A stretch of DNA of 64,000 nt from Arbacia lixula (GCA_963669155.1 OZ022589.1:13510892-13574891); one strand, 5' to 3'. Shown: positions 42,380-55,900, counted from the stretch's first letter. Notes: generated from the letters alone by a model not told the origin. Made by a program: numbers and translations.

Positions 42380-44300
42380 TTGATTTTTGTATGGAAGCAC
42401 TTACTCGACAAAAGACTTTTACTATGCCAGCAATCGCACATCCAATAGTTGAAACTTTAGCTCTCATCCAATCAAAGGCAAGCATTTCAGGACTTATATG
42501 GACTCATATGGAGCTGTGAATTAGAACTTATCTTTGAAAGTATGGAGTCATGCCCAAGCAATACAAACAACAAAAGAACACAAAAACATATCTGGTCAGT
42601 TTGATACATGGAGGAGCATTGCATTGTTTTGGTATTTTATGTATGAACTTTGGACTTGTTTATTGCAAACACCTGTCAAGCTGGTGACCGGCATAATGCC
42701 AACCAGCAGTGACATCACTTGGTTTTGGTTTCATAATTAGTCAGAGGAGGAGGTCGTGTACCAATTCAGGAAAGGGTCAGTCAAAAGCCAGGGTTATCCA
42801 GATATTAAATGGGCTAATGATTCTATCGCCATACTGATAGACACCATGAGTAACTGATGTGACAGCTCTGTTTTCCAAGCAAAAGGTTTATGCAGTACCA
42901 AACGTCAATTAAATTGAGCACACCAATGGTGAATACATATCTTCTTTTCCCCCACAGAACATAATAATACACACTTTGTAAATAGGGAAGATATTAAACA
43001 TGCATTAGGATATTGATCTATCAACTTTATGGGCCATAGTCAGAAGTCATTTTTAAGAGTACCAAGATGTCTTACCTATCCATCAAAATTAACTTATATC
43101 CATTTAAACAAGATTTTCATGAGAGAAACAATAGTTGATTATGGCATGGTGTAAGTGTACATGGCATGGTATAGTTGATTGTTCATCTGACTCTTATTCC
43201 CAAGGGTCAGGGTTCAATCCCAGCAGCTGCCACTTATGTACTTTAATAAAACATTTCAGCCAGTTAGCTGCTTCACAACGACCAATGAAATAGGGACCTG
43301 GGGGTGTATCACCAAGCTGTTTGTAGGCTAAGAACGACTTTAGCACGACTGGTGACCTGTTCTTGCGCTAAATCAGATTCTGTATGATTTTAATTCCCAT
43401 CAGCTTAAGTTCAAATCTGATGTTCATCAGTTCAAATTATTGTATCTGAATGCAAGGTTTATGATTTGTCAAATTTGATTAGGATTGTTGTGAATCAACT
43501 CCACTTTCTTCAATCAGGAACAAAATCATTTTGCACAAGAAAGGGCCACCAGTCGTGCGTAAAGTCGTTCTTAGCTTTAAGAACAGCTTGGTGAAACACC
43601 CCCCTGGTAGGATCCTTTAATCTAGTGACTTGGAGTAATGATAATGCAAGGCCCTCACGGAAACCATTGTTCACACTAATGAGGCTACCCTGGACATTAC
43701 TATTCTTATTATTATTGCTAATTATTATTACTCTAATTGTGATGTAAGGATACCGATGTACATAATGTAGATTCTATTCATTAAGTTATATGTTTGTATT
43801 GTTTGCCGTCTTGCATGTTGGAGAGACATTGCATACTTACAGAAGAACAGAGCCCTGATTTACAAGTTGAGTTAAATGAAGCACAGGGATTTTGTGAAAT
43901 GTGCAAGAACCTTGCAAATCAAAGGAGAGGTGTGTGTGTGTGTGTGGGGGGGGGGGGGGAACAATTTTTGGCAAAGAGTTGAAGACCCTAATGACTAGAC
44001 ACCAGAAATATAAAATTGTCAACTTCAGCTGTAAGACTCATGTGGGGTAAAATTGTGAAATGAAATGAAACCACTGTCCCCCATTTGATCACCTTATGTA
44101 CGAGGTAAAAGATTTCGTCATCTGAGTTGTGTTCTTCTTTAATGAGACCAAAGGGTATCTTTCAAAATATGATTCTGAATAACTTTTGGTGAAAAGATTA
44201 ATGTAAATATGTATTTAAAAACAGTGCCTCTTCCTCATTATATACAATTATAACCTTATGTATATAATACTTTTTGCAATAAAAGAATGTTGTTCATATT
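42380..44300 (+). other. Gamma-tubulin 3' UTR and downstream; candidate poly(A) signal
   Basis: No ORF of interest follows the TGA. The first good AATAAA in context is at 44278-44283 (TTGCAATAAAAGAATG), which would give a 1.9 kb 3' UTR. A foldback lies inside (43303-43607), and a TG run plus G tract lies at 43930-43960. Confidence 0.45.
43303..43607. repeat. GGGTGTTTCACCAAGCTG foldback with loop insert
   Basis: GGGGTGTATCACCAAGCTGT at the left and ACAGCTTGGTGAAACACCCC at the right, with AACGACTTTAGCACGACTGG inside. The loop holds AAATCAGATTCTG and CATCAGCTTAAGTTCAAATC. Confidence 0.85.
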
Positions 44301-45026
44301 TCATTTGAAACTGTTATGATGGTCGATTTATAGTGTGAAGTTGTGTGATATGAAACATGCGATCATGTAACATTCTTATTGTGAATTCATGGTAAAAGAA
44401 CTCCACATATAAAATTCCAGGCACTTTAACAAAAAATGGGAAGCATTCCTTATTCTGAAGGTTCGTTATTCTGAACATTACACGACAAACGCTCAGATTA
44501 ATGAACCCTTTTTTCGTTTTGGGACTAACAAGCATCAAGGTACAGGTAATTTACGTGATTCAGAATTACGACCCTTCGGAATAAACAAACCTTCAGAATA
44601 TCGAACTGTAGCCGAAAAAATATCGTCAGCCTAAGTTAGAAAATTTTAATGTGTGGGTTTCAGTGATGGGGGAGGGGTCACCTTTGCAAAAGTACATTCG
44701 TGTTGTAATTTTGATCTGTTCACCATTTATACATATATCCATATAGACTACAGTTTAAATAAAACATACATGTGTACCTAAAAAGATACTTGAACCAAAT
44801 AATTTTAAGCTTTTTAAAAAGTGTTGGCAAAATTGAAAGTGTGCAAGAATATGGGTGTACTTAACATTTTTTGCACACTTTATACACTTAAATAGCATTG
44901 ACAAGCATAAAATTTGGATAAAACATAAAGGGTCAAATTGTCTGGAAATTGAATTCTTCCATGAATCGTTATTTTACACAATTTTGTATAGGGTCAGAAT
45001 CAAGCAGATTTAGTGATTTCCCAGAT

Positions 45027-47249
45027 TTACTGCAGTATAACAGTTTCCTGTTCAAAGGTAATAAGCTCATCCTCTGCACAGACAAATATCCTGCCCCCTG
45101 CCGCATCCATTCTCGGATTCAGCCACCCTAGCGCTCTGATGGAGTGATGTGACGCAACAGTCTCCAGTAGCCTCCCATCCGTGGAATATCTCGCGATTGT
45201 GATTGACTTCGGGTCGTGTTTCTGTGCAGATAGAACAAGGAAATCACCCAGACCAGAAGAGCACACAGATGCATACGCCCAGTCGTCACTTTGGATAATG
45301 CCTTTGAGATCACCGGATTCGTCAATAATTGATACACATGCCTGGTCGTGGCAAACTGCAATGTGATTAGATGACACAGCTAAGCGATGCGGTATGCTTC
45401 CAATGGAGAGAGTCTCGATGTCGGTGCCGTTATTGCGAAGGATGTGAACTGTTTTCCTTTTCATGATGCCTGTGACTAGTGCGTCGTCTTTTCTGGCGGT
45501 GAGGCATCGGAGATGACCAAGGTTCTTGTCCAGCTCCATATCTGACACTTGACCACTCAACAGACTTACCTTAGAGACATCACCCGATGTATTCAGAACG
45601 ATTAGGCTTTCTCCTTCCACATGTGAGACGTCAAGGATGCGACCAACATTGTTACAAATCTGCACTTGCTTCCCCGTATCGTCTACTTCATACAGGCCAT
45701 TCATTTGATATCCCATTACCACATTCCCGTTTGGAAGTGCAGCAATTGCAGTGATGATATCCCCCAGTGGTCTGGCCAGCTTTGTGGTTCTGACCAACTG
45801 CCAGTTTCCAGGACGTACGAGATGTCCAACTTGACACTGGCATTGGGATAGTGTTCCTTTGGCGGACCCACCGTTTGGCACATTTTTCAGCCGTAGCTCA
45901 GGGTCCAATGCAGCTACCCGCAAAGCCACACCTTCCTGGCTCCACGTCCTCAAAGGAATGGTCTGTAGAGACTCCTGTAGGCTGATCTTCCACTCAAGGA
46001 TATCGCCTAGAGACCCCTTCGCTGTAACGTTGCGCCCGTATTCTGCAACCCTGCCCAACCTTGCTTGAATAACCTGGCCTTCTTTCCTTGACTGCTGGAG
46101 CTTAGCAACGCTCAAGCATTCCAGAGATTTGATCCTCTCCAAGAGAAGTCTCCGCTTCTTCTCCAGGTACTCTGTCACATTCTTGATGGCGTTGTCACAG
46201 GCTGCCGAGATGTCATCCCGGAAACCTTGCATCCTCTTTGGTACCTGTATCAGGAAGGAGAAATGAAGCGGGTCATTCACCACAGTGCTTTATCAGTCGC
46301 AACTTTTAGTCTCGCAGCAGTACCTATGTTATTCACTTAAATCATTCTTTATTACATTATGTATGAACAAATAAATTAGGCTAGAGTTGAAGTTTGAGAG
46401 GCTTTAACGCTGTTAAATTGTAGCATTATTGTACATTGAAGGCAAACAAATCCTGACATAAGTCATTCCCCTCAACTGACAATGGAGAATGGAGAGGGTA
46501 AGATTCTTCAACAAACTCGTAACAAAACACTAGTACATGTACAAGTCATGAAGATGTACCTGTTCCATTTTCTCCTCGAGGGCACAAATGCCGATGGTGA
46601 CTTTCTCGAGTTGGCTATCTGCCTCCAGTAGGATCTCCTCTAAGTCTGCTTTTAAACCTTTCGCTGCCTCCATTGCAGTAGTCCACTCATGTCCTTCCTT
46701 CGCATGCTCCAAAATAACACATGATGCACAAACAAAACATTGACAGGTTTGGCAAAAGTACTTCTTCTGTTCGCCATCGTGTGCTTGACATGCTTGCAGG
46801 ACATGTAGTCCAAAGTTATCGCTTGGCAACCATGATGTGCCTCCACCATTTACGTCTCCATTCTCTGAAGATGCATTCCCGTTGCACCTGTCTCTCTCTT
46901 GAGATGCTCCGTTGACTTTGTTAAAGACTTCTTCATGGCTGCCGCCCTTGTTATCATCTTCTATGTTACGCCGAATCTCGGCAATCAGTCGAATTGCAAC
47001 AGCGTTCTTTTTTAACGTGGCCGCCAAGTCATCAGTAGTTAGTTTTCCATGTTTTTTTATGGTGGTTATGTGACTGCACACGGAGCAGACGATGCTGACG
47101 GACTCTGCTCGATGATGGAGTCCGGGGGAGGAGAGTTTGTCTGCGATGCAGCTTCGGCAGAACGAGTGTAGGCACTCGAGAAGGCGAGGGTCATTCGGGA
47201 GACGGCGACAGAGCTGACAGGTGATCTCTCTTTCAAGCTTGTCATTCAT
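45027..47249 (-). CDS. TRIM-type RING/B-box/coiled-coil protein with propeller-like C terminus
   Basis: Two exons, 46560-47249 and 45027-46244 (donor ACAG|GTACAT, acceptor GATACAG), phase 0, 635 residues. The RING finger is C3HC4: Cys11, Cys14, Cys26, His28, Cys31, Cys34, Cys55 and Cys58. The B-box 2 is Cys154, His157, Cys166, Cys169, Cys174, Cys177, His182 and His187. Between them is a 95-residue hydrophilic insert rich in Asn, Gly and Glu. Residues about 195-300 are helical and charged (EEILLEADSQLEKVTIGICA, YLEKKRRLLLERIKSLE), as in a TRIM coiled coil. The last 250 residues show repeated short beta-like blocks (ITAIAALPNGNVVMGY, HRLAVSSNHIAVCH) as in NHL or TRIM56-like propellers. A RING E3 ubiquitin ligase is inferred. 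TRIM families are greatly expanded in some marine invertebrates, so no one-to-one name is given. Confidence 0.93.
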
Positions 47250-48064
47250 CTTGGCCTTGTTCTGGTCCTTCGTGAGGTTCTTAAAGCACTTTTAACCTTT
47301 TAATTTTTGGGGTTCTTTTTCCTTATCATCAATTGCTTGTTTTTCATCCAGCTTCTGTTTGAATTCAATGTCACTCTGACTGCTTTAAAGTTTTGTTGAT
47401 GTCTCGATAGTGGTTGATGTCTTCAAATGTCTGTACACTATACTTCCAACCATTTTCACTCAATGATATCCTGATGAGTATTTCTTGGTACTCGGCTCCC
47501 ACAGATAGATTCTTCAGACCATAGATCCTGTACCGATTTGACACTTGTCAATTCTCGTAGACTTCACTCTACACAGTTTTCCGGTTTCACTGAAGGACAG
47601 GGTACTGTTCTTCCAATGTATCAAAAGGCAATACTTCAACGTTGTTCTCCAGTGGTAGAATCACTTATCCATACAAGATAGTAGTGAAGATGTGTCCAGT
47701 TACGGTCGTCGGTAAGGATCCACCCTATAGAAGGTCAATTAATCGATGGACTGGGGGCTTACACCTAGATGAGAACTATTTAGATCATCAGGCAACTTGT
47801 CTTGATTTCTTCAAAACAGTGATCCCACTATATTCCAGTGCCTGACAAAATTGATCGGTCCTCTTCAGCTGGCGTCTTTGGGGGTTGTGCAGGTTGCTAT
47901 CATTTGTCTACAGTTCTTGGTATCGTTTTTTTGCTTTTATCTGTGACTTCCTGGACGGATTCTGACTTTGGCTCTGATCACAGGAAGTGGGGCAAGTAAC
48001 ATTCCTGTGGCAGCTTCCTGTCTTTTACCACCAGTGTTCCGCTCTCTGATTAGAAACCAGAGGA

Positions 48065-48375
48065 CGGAAAGACAGAAATGTGCAATAGGTCTGTCAACAA
48101 TTTGGGCATATTCAGAGGATGATCTTGAAGGGGAGCCAGAGATGATAGACAGAAATGTGCAATAGGTTTGTACGTGAACGATTTGGGCATAGTCAGAGGC
48201 TGCTCTTGAAAAGGGAGCCACATGGGGTAGAAATACAAAAGTGTGCAATAGGCCTGTTTACAATATCGGCATATATATAGGCTGCTCTGAAAGAGGGATC
48301 ACAGAGGATAGAAATACAGAAGTGTGCAATAGGTTGTGAACAATATTGGTATATTCACAGGCTGCTCTCAAAATG
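48065..48375 (+). repeat. Minisatellite, about four units of 75-90 bp
   Basis: GTGCAATAGGTCTGT-type words recur at about 48077, 48156, 48242 and 48323. Each is followed by ATTTGGGCATATTCAGAGG or a variant and a GCTGCTCTTGAAA-type word. Confidence 0.8.
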
Positions 48376-48520
48376 TGGGCCAGGGAAAGAGATATGGCGG
48401 TGAAGGAGTAGAGATCTTTTATCACTGGGTACACTCTGGGCCTACGGGAGGGTCATCCATCAGGATTCACCATTGCTGTGTACGTTAAGTGTAAGCCAAG
48501 GGAGAGAGCTAGGGTTGATT

Positions 48521-48595
48521 GGGATTGTGTGTGTGTATGTGCGCGCGCGCGCGCGCGTGTGTGTATGTGTGCGTGCGTTTGTGATTAATATGTGA
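48521..48595. repeat. Alternating GT/GC tract
   Basis: TGTGTGTATGTGCGCGCGCG continues as GCGCGCGTGTGTGTATGTGT. Alternating purine-pyrimidine with a pure CG core favours Z-DNA. Confidence 0.85.
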
Positions 48596-49796
48596 TTATA
48601 TGATTGATGTTTGCATGCTCAGGTCAATTGATATGTGATTATTTGTGTGTGCATGTGTGTATGTGGATATTTCATATTTGTATGAGTGACTTTGTGCATA
48701 GATTATGTGTATATATGTAAATATGAATGTTTAAGGTTGTGTGTGTGACGGATGTCCCTGTGTGCATTTGTTGATATATGCGTACGTCGGTCTGTCGAGC
48801 TGGCTTGTGTGTGTTCTTGTGTTTAGTATAAGCCCCTGTCTCGCCCATGTATTACCGCCAAACGTCTCTATATTAAGTCGGCCTCTGTCATATCGAAACG
48901 CCAAAGTGCCCTCTCTCTTCCGTTTAGTGCAGGTGAAGGTATCAAGTGATGTTCGCATTATTATTTGTTTGTGTGAAGTTGATGTTTTTTTTTATTGTGC
49001 CTCCACCTTTATTTGTTTATATTCCGTTTCGTCATGTACGTGACAATAATATACAGCATTTGGAAACGCTATTCATAATAAAATTGCACTGCGCTAACAA
49101 TATGTATATTCCATATATTGCAAACCACTCTAGATCTATATATACAAAGTCCACGGTTGGATCATATCAACACATTTGGTGATGAATCTACTAACAATTA
49201 CTTACACTTCACAAAGTATAGCCATATTATATCGCTTAGAGTGATTACGCCTACGGTAAAATCTTACCCATGACAACAGTTCCAGGGGGTCAGATAATCT
49301 CTACAAAATACCTGTGTTGCCCTATATGCTGTTTTTATGACTGATTTACTACGGAAAAGAGGGGGGGGGTCTTAAATGTTTTCTTATATTTCTGAAGAAA
49401 ACAAAAGAAAACATGCGTAGGCCTATATACCCATTCAAAAAATATCTTGAGAGCATTACCCTCCCCATTAAATGTGTTTTATTGTTTTGGTTTGTTTATT
49501 CCCCTTTATACATGCCTCATTTAGACATCTAAGCACTTGTCAGTACACACATACATCCAGCAAAGTACATGTATAATGTACATCTCTGTACAGTAATGCA
49601 ACAATAGTTTGTTTTCATAATTATCACATTTCGTGTAGAGATTTGTGCAAAGCCAACATAATTCCCTCGACCGGAATTTAATTGGTATTGTATGAAAGAT
49701 ATTATGCTACTATAATATATTTTTTTTATTGCCATTTTTTTACCATCTCCATCTCATAATCATTGTAATATAGTTGATCCTTCGGGGCGTATCATT

Positions 49797-50259
49797 TAAA
49801 GGGATAGTTTATCCCGAAATTGACTTGGTTTCAATAAAAGCAGAAACATGAAAGAAACATGTTAGTGAAGCTTTCACGAAAATCAGTCAATATAAGAAAT
49901 TTATGATCGTTTAAAATATCAATTTGTTCGCGTCACGTGCGTGGTATACTCTCCCATAATTACTGCGCTGTATATGATTCCATGAATTGCTCCTTTTCTT
50001 TTTTTATGAAGGATTTTTTTCATAGATAATGTGTGTAAAATCATGTTTCCAAGGATTTATCAACATCGATATTTACAAACGATGATTTGTACACAACATT
50101 ATGCTGGGAGAGCATCTCGCACGTGACGTCTCAAAACTTCAAACAATTGTAACTTTCTTATCCTTTGACGAATTGCCATCAAACATGCACTAAGATGTTT
50201 CTTTCATGTTTCTGCTATTATTGAAACCAACTTAATTTCAGGGTGGACTATATCCCTTT
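49797..50259. repeat. AAAGGGATAGTTCACCC-type foldback, full length
   Basis: Left end TTTAAAGGGATAGTTTATCC; right end TTTCAGGGTGGACTATATCC then CTTTG. Inner arms carry ATACTCTCCCATAAT and GGGAGAGCATCTC. Confidence 0.8.
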
Positions 50260-50303
50260 GTCAATTCTGATCGATTCTAGCTTCCCTTTTTGTTTTTCTC
50301 AAC

Positions 50304-51323
50304 GGAATAGTTCACACTGAAATTATGTTTCTTTCAAAACAAGCAGACGCATATTAAAAACATATCAATGAAAGTTTGACGAAAATCGGTCAAAGGAAAA
50401 GAAAGTTATTAGATTCTAAAGTTTCGATTGTGTGACGTCACGTGCAAGGTGCTCTCCCATAATATTATGTTGTGTACAGAATAATTACATAAATCATATA
50501 TCTGGGGTTCCGCACAATATTTTTGTTATTATGGTGTAAAAACATTGTAGCTCTTTTCATATGTTTTCCTCCTTAAGTAGACTCTAAATACAAAATGTAC
50601 GTATTGACTCTCTCTTTCGAAAGTTTTTAAAACGTTCACAAAATCCTTTTGTGCTAGCTTATGTCCTATATCAAAGCGATCACTATAGTGCACCCGGAAA
50701 TACGTTTTTACATACCTATATAAAAGAAATAATCCCGTTGTCAAAAAGAGAATAAAAAAGCAATTTATGTAATTATATTGTACGGGAGAGCAACTCGCTC
50801 GTGACGTCACAAAATTGACATTTCAAAAGATCATAAATTTCTTATCCTTTGAAGGATTTTCCAGAAAAAAATTTTCTTTCATGAAAAGTGTCTACTTTTA
50901 TTGAAACCTATATGTGTTTTTTTTTTTTTTTTTTAATTTTGTCCTTACGATTTCTTGCGTCATACATTATTAGGTAAGGGGTGCTCTGGGGAGACAAGCA
51001 AAGAACAATAAAAAACAAACAAACCCCCCCCCCCAAAAAAAACAAACAAACAAAAAAACAAAGGGGGGTTTCCCACACCCTGAACCACCCCCCCCCCCCC
51101 CCCATATGTTTTTTTTTTTTTTTTTTTTTTTGTCCTTACGATTTCTTGCGTCATACATTATTAGGTAAGGGGTGCTCTGGGGAGACAAGCAAAGAACAAT
51201 CAAAAACAAACAAACCCCCCCAAAAAAAACAAAGGGGGGTTTCCCACACCCTGAACCACCCCCCCCCCCCCCCCCCATCCCCCCACTTGCATACGCGCCT
51301 GGGGTGAACTATATATCCCTTTG
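50304..51323. repeat. Second foldback of the same family, right arm interrupted
   Basis: Left end ACGGAATAGTTCACACTGAA; inner GTGCTCTCCCATAAT and GGGAGAGCAACTCGC; right end GGGGTGAACTATATATCCC at about 51302. The homopolymer-rich block at 50915-51290 separates the right tip from the arm. Confidence 0.7.
50915..51290 (+). repeat. Two tandem copies of a T-run/C-run block
   Basis: Each copy has a poly-T run, then TGTCCTTACGATTTCTTGCG, GGGGTGCTCTGGGGAGACAA, CAAACAAAC, GGGGGGTTTCCCACACCC and a poly-C run. Copies start near 50915 and 51107. Confidence 0.9.
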
Positions 51324-51446
51324 CCTTTGAATTTATTTTTTTGCTTTAGAGCAGCCAAGAGCAGCAAAAACCAACAGAGGACACCACATTAGACGTCAGT
51401 CCTCTGCAATTAGACTGTTACAGTGTATGTTGAATTAAACCGAAAA

Positions 51447-52650
51447 CTAGAGCAATTCGACTGCCGCGCAGTCGATAAATATGCCTCCGCCTCTATGCTA
51501 ACTCTATTTAGATTTATTCTCAGAAAACCTGTTTGGTGGGCAATGAACTATTTAATTCCTATGTGAAATGAAAATATCATATTCTGTTTTTCCATGTTTG
51601 GCAATATGTTCGATCATTGACCTTTGACTTCCAATCTTATCAGTCCATCTAAAGCCATCCTTGTATCAAGTTTGTTTAAAATTAGCCAATCTAGGGGTAT
51701 AGTTCATTGACCTTTGACCTTTCAGAAATTTTACACACACTTTCACCAGTCTACCTCTCTGAAGTGATACATCTCTGTACCATGTTTGGTTAGAATTGGG
51801 GATTTGGATTTGAACCATTAGTTTTGCATTCAATGTGAAAAATGTTAAATTTGGCTCAATTTTTAGCCAATTTTGGCATAGTTCATTGACCTTTGACCTC
51901 TGACCTTTGAGAATTTTCACCAAAAATATCATCAGTCTACCCCCAAGTAGTGATCCATCTTTGCATCACGTTTGGTAGGTATCGCACAATTGGATCTTGA
52001 TTTATTTTTTTTAAAAAATATTACTTTGGGGGCAATTTTGTAGCTATTTTTGGCAAAGTTCATTGACCTTTGACCTCTGAACTTTCACGAATTTTATCAC
52101 AAATGTCACCAGTCTATTCCCAAGTAGTGATCTATCTTTTTAATATTTTTCATGAGAATTACATCCTTGGATTTGGATTTATTGTGAAAAATTTAAAGCT
52201 TGGGGCAGTTTTTAGCCAATTTTGGCAAAGTTCATTGACCTTTGACCTCTGAACTTCATCCAGGAATTTTATCAAAAATGTCACCAGTCTATTCCCAAGT
52301 AGTGATCCATCTTTGTACCATGTTTCATGAGAATTGGATCCTTGGATTTGGCTTTTTTGTGAAAAAGGTCAATTTGGGGCAATTTTTCACAAAGTTCATT
52401 GACCTTTGACCTTTGACCTCAATCAGAATTGACCCCTATTTTACACACTTCATTGGTTATATGCAATACACACATGTACCAAGTTTGAAGCAAATCTGGT
52501 TAACGGTTCTCAAGATATTGCCTAAACGGATTCGGGACGGACGGACGGACGGACGGACGGACGGACGGACAGACGGACGGACGGACGGACGGACGGACGG
52601 ACAACCCGAAAACATAATGCCTCCGGCCACTTCGTGGCGGAGGCATAAAA
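51447..52650 (-). mobile_element. Helitron-like non-autonomous element with degenerate internal repeats, copy B
   Basis: Same family as 5436-6933 in reverse. The 3' end is at 51447-51450 (CTAG), preceded on the minus strand by a perfect 7-bp stem with 3-nt loop (plus strand CGACTGCCGCGCAGTCG at 51459-51475). The 5' end carries GGACGGACGGAC repeats (52537-52602) and the CCTCCGGCCAC...GTGGCGGAGG hairpin (52620-52643). The interior has repeated TTCATTGACCTTTGACCTCT blocks. Confidence 0.7.
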
Positions 52651-52904
52651 ACATAGTGACAGCCTCTGTGAGGCGATACCTAGAACGATAGATAAAACGA
52701 TCACAAATTCTTTACGTTCTTTTTGAATAACTCCAAATCTCTATGACCGACAAGAGATCGATACCATTTGCGTGACCTTTTACCGTACCGATCTTCCGGT
52801 TCACAAGATCAGACGAGACCGCACCGGTGTGTCTTGGAAAGAGGTCCCTGTCAAGTAAAATTCTCATCAATCTAAAGGCTAACAAAGCCTAACATAAACA
52901 CAAA

Positions 52905-55900
52905 ATGTCTTTAGCCAAAATTGCATCTAGGAGACTCCTGCTTCAAGCAAAGGTAAGCACTTTCTCAACTCTTTATTTGTAAGAAAATCAAAGAAATCGT
53001 CGATACATGGACGAGATTATATTGCAGACTGCACATCTTTACATCATGTCTTTGACTGAGTCACTCTTCTTGCTCATGCAGCCGCAGCCAGCCGCAGCCG
53101 CCGCACGCCACCTTACAATCACACGCCAGTCACACATCACAACGCTACTGCCTGGTTTAAAGCGTCAGTCGTAATTGCTGTATAGATTTGCTGAGTGCTG
53201 TTCACTCTGTGTATGTGATTTGAATGATGCTTATGCTGGTGTTTCACCTTCGACAGGAATAACTGTCTCATTCGGGGCATTCTTTAATCGAAATTACATT
53301 TTGGACATAGGTCTACCTCCTGAATAGAGACAGTATATCCACACCAAACACGCAGTGGCAATTTAGTATAATGTACGGTTCAGTGCGCGTTGAGAAAAAG
53401 TTACCTGATTAGTAGAAAGTCTGTGGGAAAACAGATTTTGGATCACAGCTACTTCGTTTAAAAATCTAGGCCTAACATCTTTCAAGCTAAGACTGGAACA
53501 TATTTGACCAATGAGATTGTTCGACGGGTTGTTGGCTATGAATATTTAAATCGTCAATCGGTTCGACGGAAAAAAAATAGCACACGGCATACAAGCGGGA
53601 AAAAAATGACCTCAAGACCTCTTTAGATGTATGCAAAGTTGGTTTCCCCATACTGTTGGTGGAGCTATGATGATATGATTGTGAGATTTCATGCGTGTTA
53701 TCACGGACGTAACAGAGATTCATGACTGTTACAAATGGGCTAGAGTCTTCCCTGTCTTTAACCTATAATCATAGAATTCTCCCTATCGCATATAGCCGAT
53801 ATCAAGCGATATCACCTCGCGATACCGATATCTGATCGATTGCTCTTGGGATGTATACTTCCGGTAAGAGTTTGTTGTCGGCAGAAAGTGACCTAGAAAT
53901 CACTTTTTTTATGAATTAAGCAGCGAATATTTTGTGTAAGGTTATGGTTAGGGTCAGGGTTAAATTTAGAATTAGATTTAGGGTTAGTGTTAAGGTCAGG
54001 GTTAGGTTTAGGATTAAAATTCATAAAATTAGTTGGATACCCTGGTCCGTTTATATTGTACGGGATTGCCGAATGTTCGTGGACCGGAAGTTCATATCCC
54101 AAGAATTAAAGGTAAAAAAATTAGAGCGCCACACACATACTCGGAAATGTATCTCTATACTTCTTATTTTGCTACACATTCCTTTTTGTTTTGTGTTGTA
54201 AGACAGAAGATTTAATTGGTGCCCATTTTTTGTTGACATGGTACATCTACCGGTACAAACTGTTACATCATATTCATCTCCTTTTTACTCTGTCTCCACA
54301 TTTATTTCCTGATGGCATTTAGATCATGATGACATGTGTCCCATTTTCAGAAATCCTGAAACTCAGCAGTACGTACCCTAACAACCTGTATGAAATCTTA
54401 CAGTCATACTGTAGCTTCACAAACAGTTTCAGTAGAAGTGAAAAGCTATTCTTGTTTACATTTGAACCGCAGCACACATAGTCTACATTCATAATCATAT
54501 TGCCCCTTTCAGTGCACGATACAAGCATTACTCCCATTGCATGCATGTATCGGAATGCGGACAGATGCGTACCATAGCGCAAAGTGGTCTCCGTTCTCTA
54601 GATCATAGGTTTTGGATGACCTGCCCAAAACCCTCACAAACTACTGATTGCTATACAAATTTGCCTCGTGTGAGTTTCCAGCTCTATTATTGGGAGAGCA
54701 GTTTTAATACAGCATCTTCTTCCATTTTCTGTGGGTTTTTTTTACAAAATTGATTTGTTTTGACCAGCAAAAGGAACACCCTGCCTTTAAGCTCTTAAGA
54801 GTCAACCTATTTATTTGCTTTTCTTTGTTTATTATTGGCTTTCTTTTGTTTGTTTCATCAACAGAATGTGCTTCCTGCCTTTGGTGCTGGTGTGAGAAAT
54901 GCCTCTGAATTAACGGTAACTACATTTTTTCTTTAATCTTTTACAGTCAGTTTTCCTCAAAGAATGAGGAATTTTCTCATTAATTGGATTAAGAAACGTT
55001 AGCTCTTTATGTACATGTGAGGGATGTTATGTAACAAAAACAATTTCTATGAGTACATGTACCTGTATCTGTATGAATTTAACGTTTGTAGCAAAACAAT
55101 TAATTGTGATTAAACAGGAGACAGTCAGTAGATAAGTAAATTAGGAAATAGGTTTCATCATTGGCATCTGTCTGTCTCGAGAGACAATAGAGTTTGCGCT
55201 GGAAGTTTATTTTAGTTCTGATTCATAAAGTGCAGCTCCTGCGATGACTATATAGACCAATCCTTGAGAGGCAGGTCTTGTTGCAGTTGCTGCATACAAA
55301 TGTCACTTGTGGCTGAGCTGTTGGAGCCAAGGCTAACTGTCGTCTTAGTTGTCTTTTCTCCTCCCATTGTTCTACTCTCCTCTGTTCACTCCTTCGGATG
55401 CCCGTCTTCACAGCATGTCTCCATTTGGGGCGATCTGCAGCTAGGGCTTCCCAGTTTGTAGTGTTGATTTCACTGGCCTTCATATCCCTCTTGCACACAT
55501 CCTTGAAGCGGAGGACAGGTCTTCCAACAGCCCTGGTCCCGGTCGCTAGCTCTCCATACAACATATCTTTTGGAATACGGCCGTCGTCCATTCTAGTGAC
55601 ATGCCCAAGCCATCTCAGTCGTCGTTGTGTTAGATGAGCATAAATGGTTGTCATTCCTCCCTTCTTGAGGACATCCTTGTTTGGGATGTGGTCCTGCCAT
55701 TTGATGTTCAGGATTCGTCTCAGACAGCGGAGATGGAAGACGTTCAGACGACGCTCCTGGCGTGCATACAAGGTCCATGACTCACTACCATACAGGAGAG
55801 TGCTGAGCACACAGGCCTGATAGATCTTCATTTTTGTGTTGATGGTTAGTGAAGTGTTCTCCCAGGCCCGCTTTGAGAGTCTAGACATCATAGTTGCTGC

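Larger units (their letters stand above)
47250..52904. other. Intergenic region between TRIM gene and citrate synthase
   Basis: No coding exon recognised. It holds a minisatellite (48065-48375), a purine-pyrimidine alternating tract (48521-48580), two foldbacks (49797-50259 and 50304-51323), a duplicated T/C-homopolymer block (50915-51290) and a Helitron-like element (51447-52650). The citrate synthase promoter should lie within the last few hundred bases. Confidence 0.6.
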
